The notes beneath the pieces are model-generated. The model saw only the letters and a list, made by a program, of their open reading frames with translations. It ran no database searches and was not told where the DNA came from. Positions 5,497 through 6,207 of a stretch of 6,207 nt of DNA are shown piece by piece. The stretch covers positions 1 to 6,207 of the forward strand of contig JAFOJB010000097.1 of NCBI GenBank assembly GCA_017420455.1, read 5' to 3'. Position numbers and translations under genes: made by a program. Every line of letters begins with the position of its first letter. Position 1 is the stretch's first letter. Origin of the DNA: Blautia sp. (GTDB lineage: Bacteria; Bacillota; Clostridia; Lachnospirales; Lachnospiraceae).

Positions 5497-6050
5497 TGAT
5501 CATTCTCTCCCTTCACTACCTGCTCCTCGAGGCTTCCCTCTCTGTGAATGAGCTGTTCTTTGCCAAGGAGCTTGAAAATATTATTTACCAGTGACTCAAG
5601 TTCAAAAACCACCATGGCGATACCTGCGATCGGAATCGGCAGATACATGTATCTCTTGCTGAGCCAGGGCAGACTCGGATAGAAGCCTTTGGCTCCGATG
5701 CCGTTGGCGTACTGGAAACCATATTTGATCATGATGAACGCAAGGATCAGCACGCCGATATCGGCTGCTACATCCAGAACGTTGATCACTATCTTCGGCA
5801 GATAGCGGTCAAAGCTGGTCATGCGGATATGCGCGCCGCGCCTGATGGCAAGAGCTGCGGAAAGTACCGCCATGTAGGACATCAGCGTAAGAGTGATCTC
5901 CTCTGTCCAGGACAGGGAGGGGATAAAGGGCAGATAACGTCCCGCAACGGTAAGGCTGACCACAAGGATATCCGCGATCAGAAGCAGCTTGCAGATAACC
6001 ATGACGATCTTGTACATCCAGTCATAAAAGACCTTCAGTTTCTGAAGCAT
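5493..6050 (-). CDS. dctQ: TRAP transporter small permease subunit (DctQ family)
   Basis: Seen: 185 residues with four likely membrane helices near 13-36, 51-70, 87-110 and 133-155. The motif SWTEEITLTLMSYMAVLSAA (47-66) then RRGAHIRM (70-77) matches the W-EE-----(W)---GA-----HI pattern of DctQ proteins. The charged C-terminal tail (about 163-185) is probably cytoplasmic. Known: the small subunit is the membrane partner that supports DctM and docking of the binding protein; it is essential in TRAP systems where tested. The start is fixed by an excellent ribosome site GAAAGGAGG (6060-6068), 9 bases before the ATG (6048-6050). It overlaps dctM by 4 bases. It is separated from the upstream gene by 118 bases containing a strong stem-loop. 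Confidence 0.93.
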   Translation of the reverse strand: MLQKLKVFYDWMYKIVMVICKLLLIADILVVSLTVAGRYLPFIPSLSWTEEITLTLMSYMAVLSAALAIRRGAHIRMTSFDRYLPKIVINVLDVAADIGVLILAFIMIKYGFQYANGIGAKGFYPSLPWLSKRYMYLPIPIAGIAMVVFELESLVNNIFKLLGKEQLIHREGSLEEQVVKGENDQ

Positions 6051-6072
6051 AAGAAGTATCCTCCTTTCAAAA

Positions 6073-6103
6073 GATGCAGGGAGAGGAATACTCGCCCTGC
6101 ATC
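6073..6103 (-). terminator. Strong intercistronic stem-loop between the DctP-like end and dctQ (attenuator-like)
   Basis: Seen: GATGCAGGG (6073-6081) pairs perfectly with CCCTGCATC (6095-6103); inside, GAG (6083-6085) pairs with CTC (6091-6093) across one A-G mismatch, leaving a 5-base loop. On the minus strand it is followed directly by TTTTG and then the dctQ ribosome site. Known: binding-protein genes are often separated from permease genes by such a structure, which keeps binding protein in excess by partial termination or by shielding the upstream mRNA 3' end. The T-run is short, so partial termination is the best reading. Confidence 0.65.
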
Positions 6104-6168
6104 CGGTTCATCGGAACGTATGAAAACATACTATCCAGTTATGGAAATTCGTGAAAACAACGGATCCC

Positions 6169-6207
6169 TTACTGAAGGTCTTTGATTGCCTGATACAGAT
6201 CTGCATA
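6169..6207 (-). CDS. C-terminal end of an upstream gene, probably the TRAP solute-binding protein (DctP)
   Basis: Seen: only 12 codons (YADLYQAIKDLQ) and a TAA at 6169-6171; the rest lies beyond the window. The fragment is like the short amphipathic helix ending many DctP proteins. The assignment rests mainly on position: a gene directly upstream of dctQ-dctM, separated by a stem-loop, is usually the extracytoplasmic substrate-binding protein. Another protein cannot be excluded from 12 residues. Confidence 0.55.
   Translation of the reverse strand, partial: YADLYQAIKDLQ

Overview
The window is a compact, single-direction catabolic gene cluster. Every gene I can support lies on the minus strand, so the operon reads from base 6207 down to base 1. 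Strong AAGGAGG-type ribosome binding sites, tight gene packing, moderate GC content and protein similarity suggest a Bacillota anaerobe, perhaps Lachnospiraceae or another Clostridia. This placement is inferred from style and not from a marker gene.

Layout in transcription order: (i) 6207-6169, the last 12 codons of a gene that is probably the TRAP solute-binding protein (DctP); (ii) a strong stem-loop at 6073-6103 in the gap between that gene and the next; (iii) 6050-5493, the TRAP small permease (DctQ), and 5496-4201, the TRAP large permease (DctM), overlapping by 4 bases; (iv) a 215-base gap (4200-3986) with a stem-loop and a candidate promoter; (v) 3985-2975, a close relative of YiaK/DlgD, 2,3-diketo-L-gulonate reductase; (vi) 2933-2244, a cyclase-family metal-dependent hydrolase; (vii) 2087-1164, a ketopantoate-reductase-like NAD(P)H oxidoreductase; (viii) 1163-657, a YhcH/YjgK/YiaL-family protein whose ATG directly abuts the preceding stop; (ix) a 207-base gap (656-450) that is GC-rich, rich in inverted repeats and holds a candidate operator; (x) 449 to the window edge, the N-terminal part of an enolase/mandelate-racemase superfamily sugar-acid dehydratase.

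The inferred job is import and breakdown of a sugar acid or a sugar-acid lactone. The TRAP transporter takes up the carboxylate, and the YhcH/YiaL protein may manage the anomeric form. The cyclase-family enzyme may open a lactone or similar ring. The two unrelated 2-oxoacid reductases (YiaK-type and PanE-type) may interconvert keto and hydroxy acids, and the enolase-superfamily enzyme may dehydrate an aldonate to a 2-keto-3-deoxy acid. YiaK, YiaL and a TRAP transporter also travel together in the E. coli yia operon. The cyclase, PanE-like and enolase-superfamily genes are not part of that operon, and none of the E. coli lyxK/sgb downstream genes are present here, so the pathway is probably different. 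The substrate cannot be read from the sequence. No kinase, aldolase or regulator gene is visible. No RNA gene, CRISPR array, transposon or attachment site was found.
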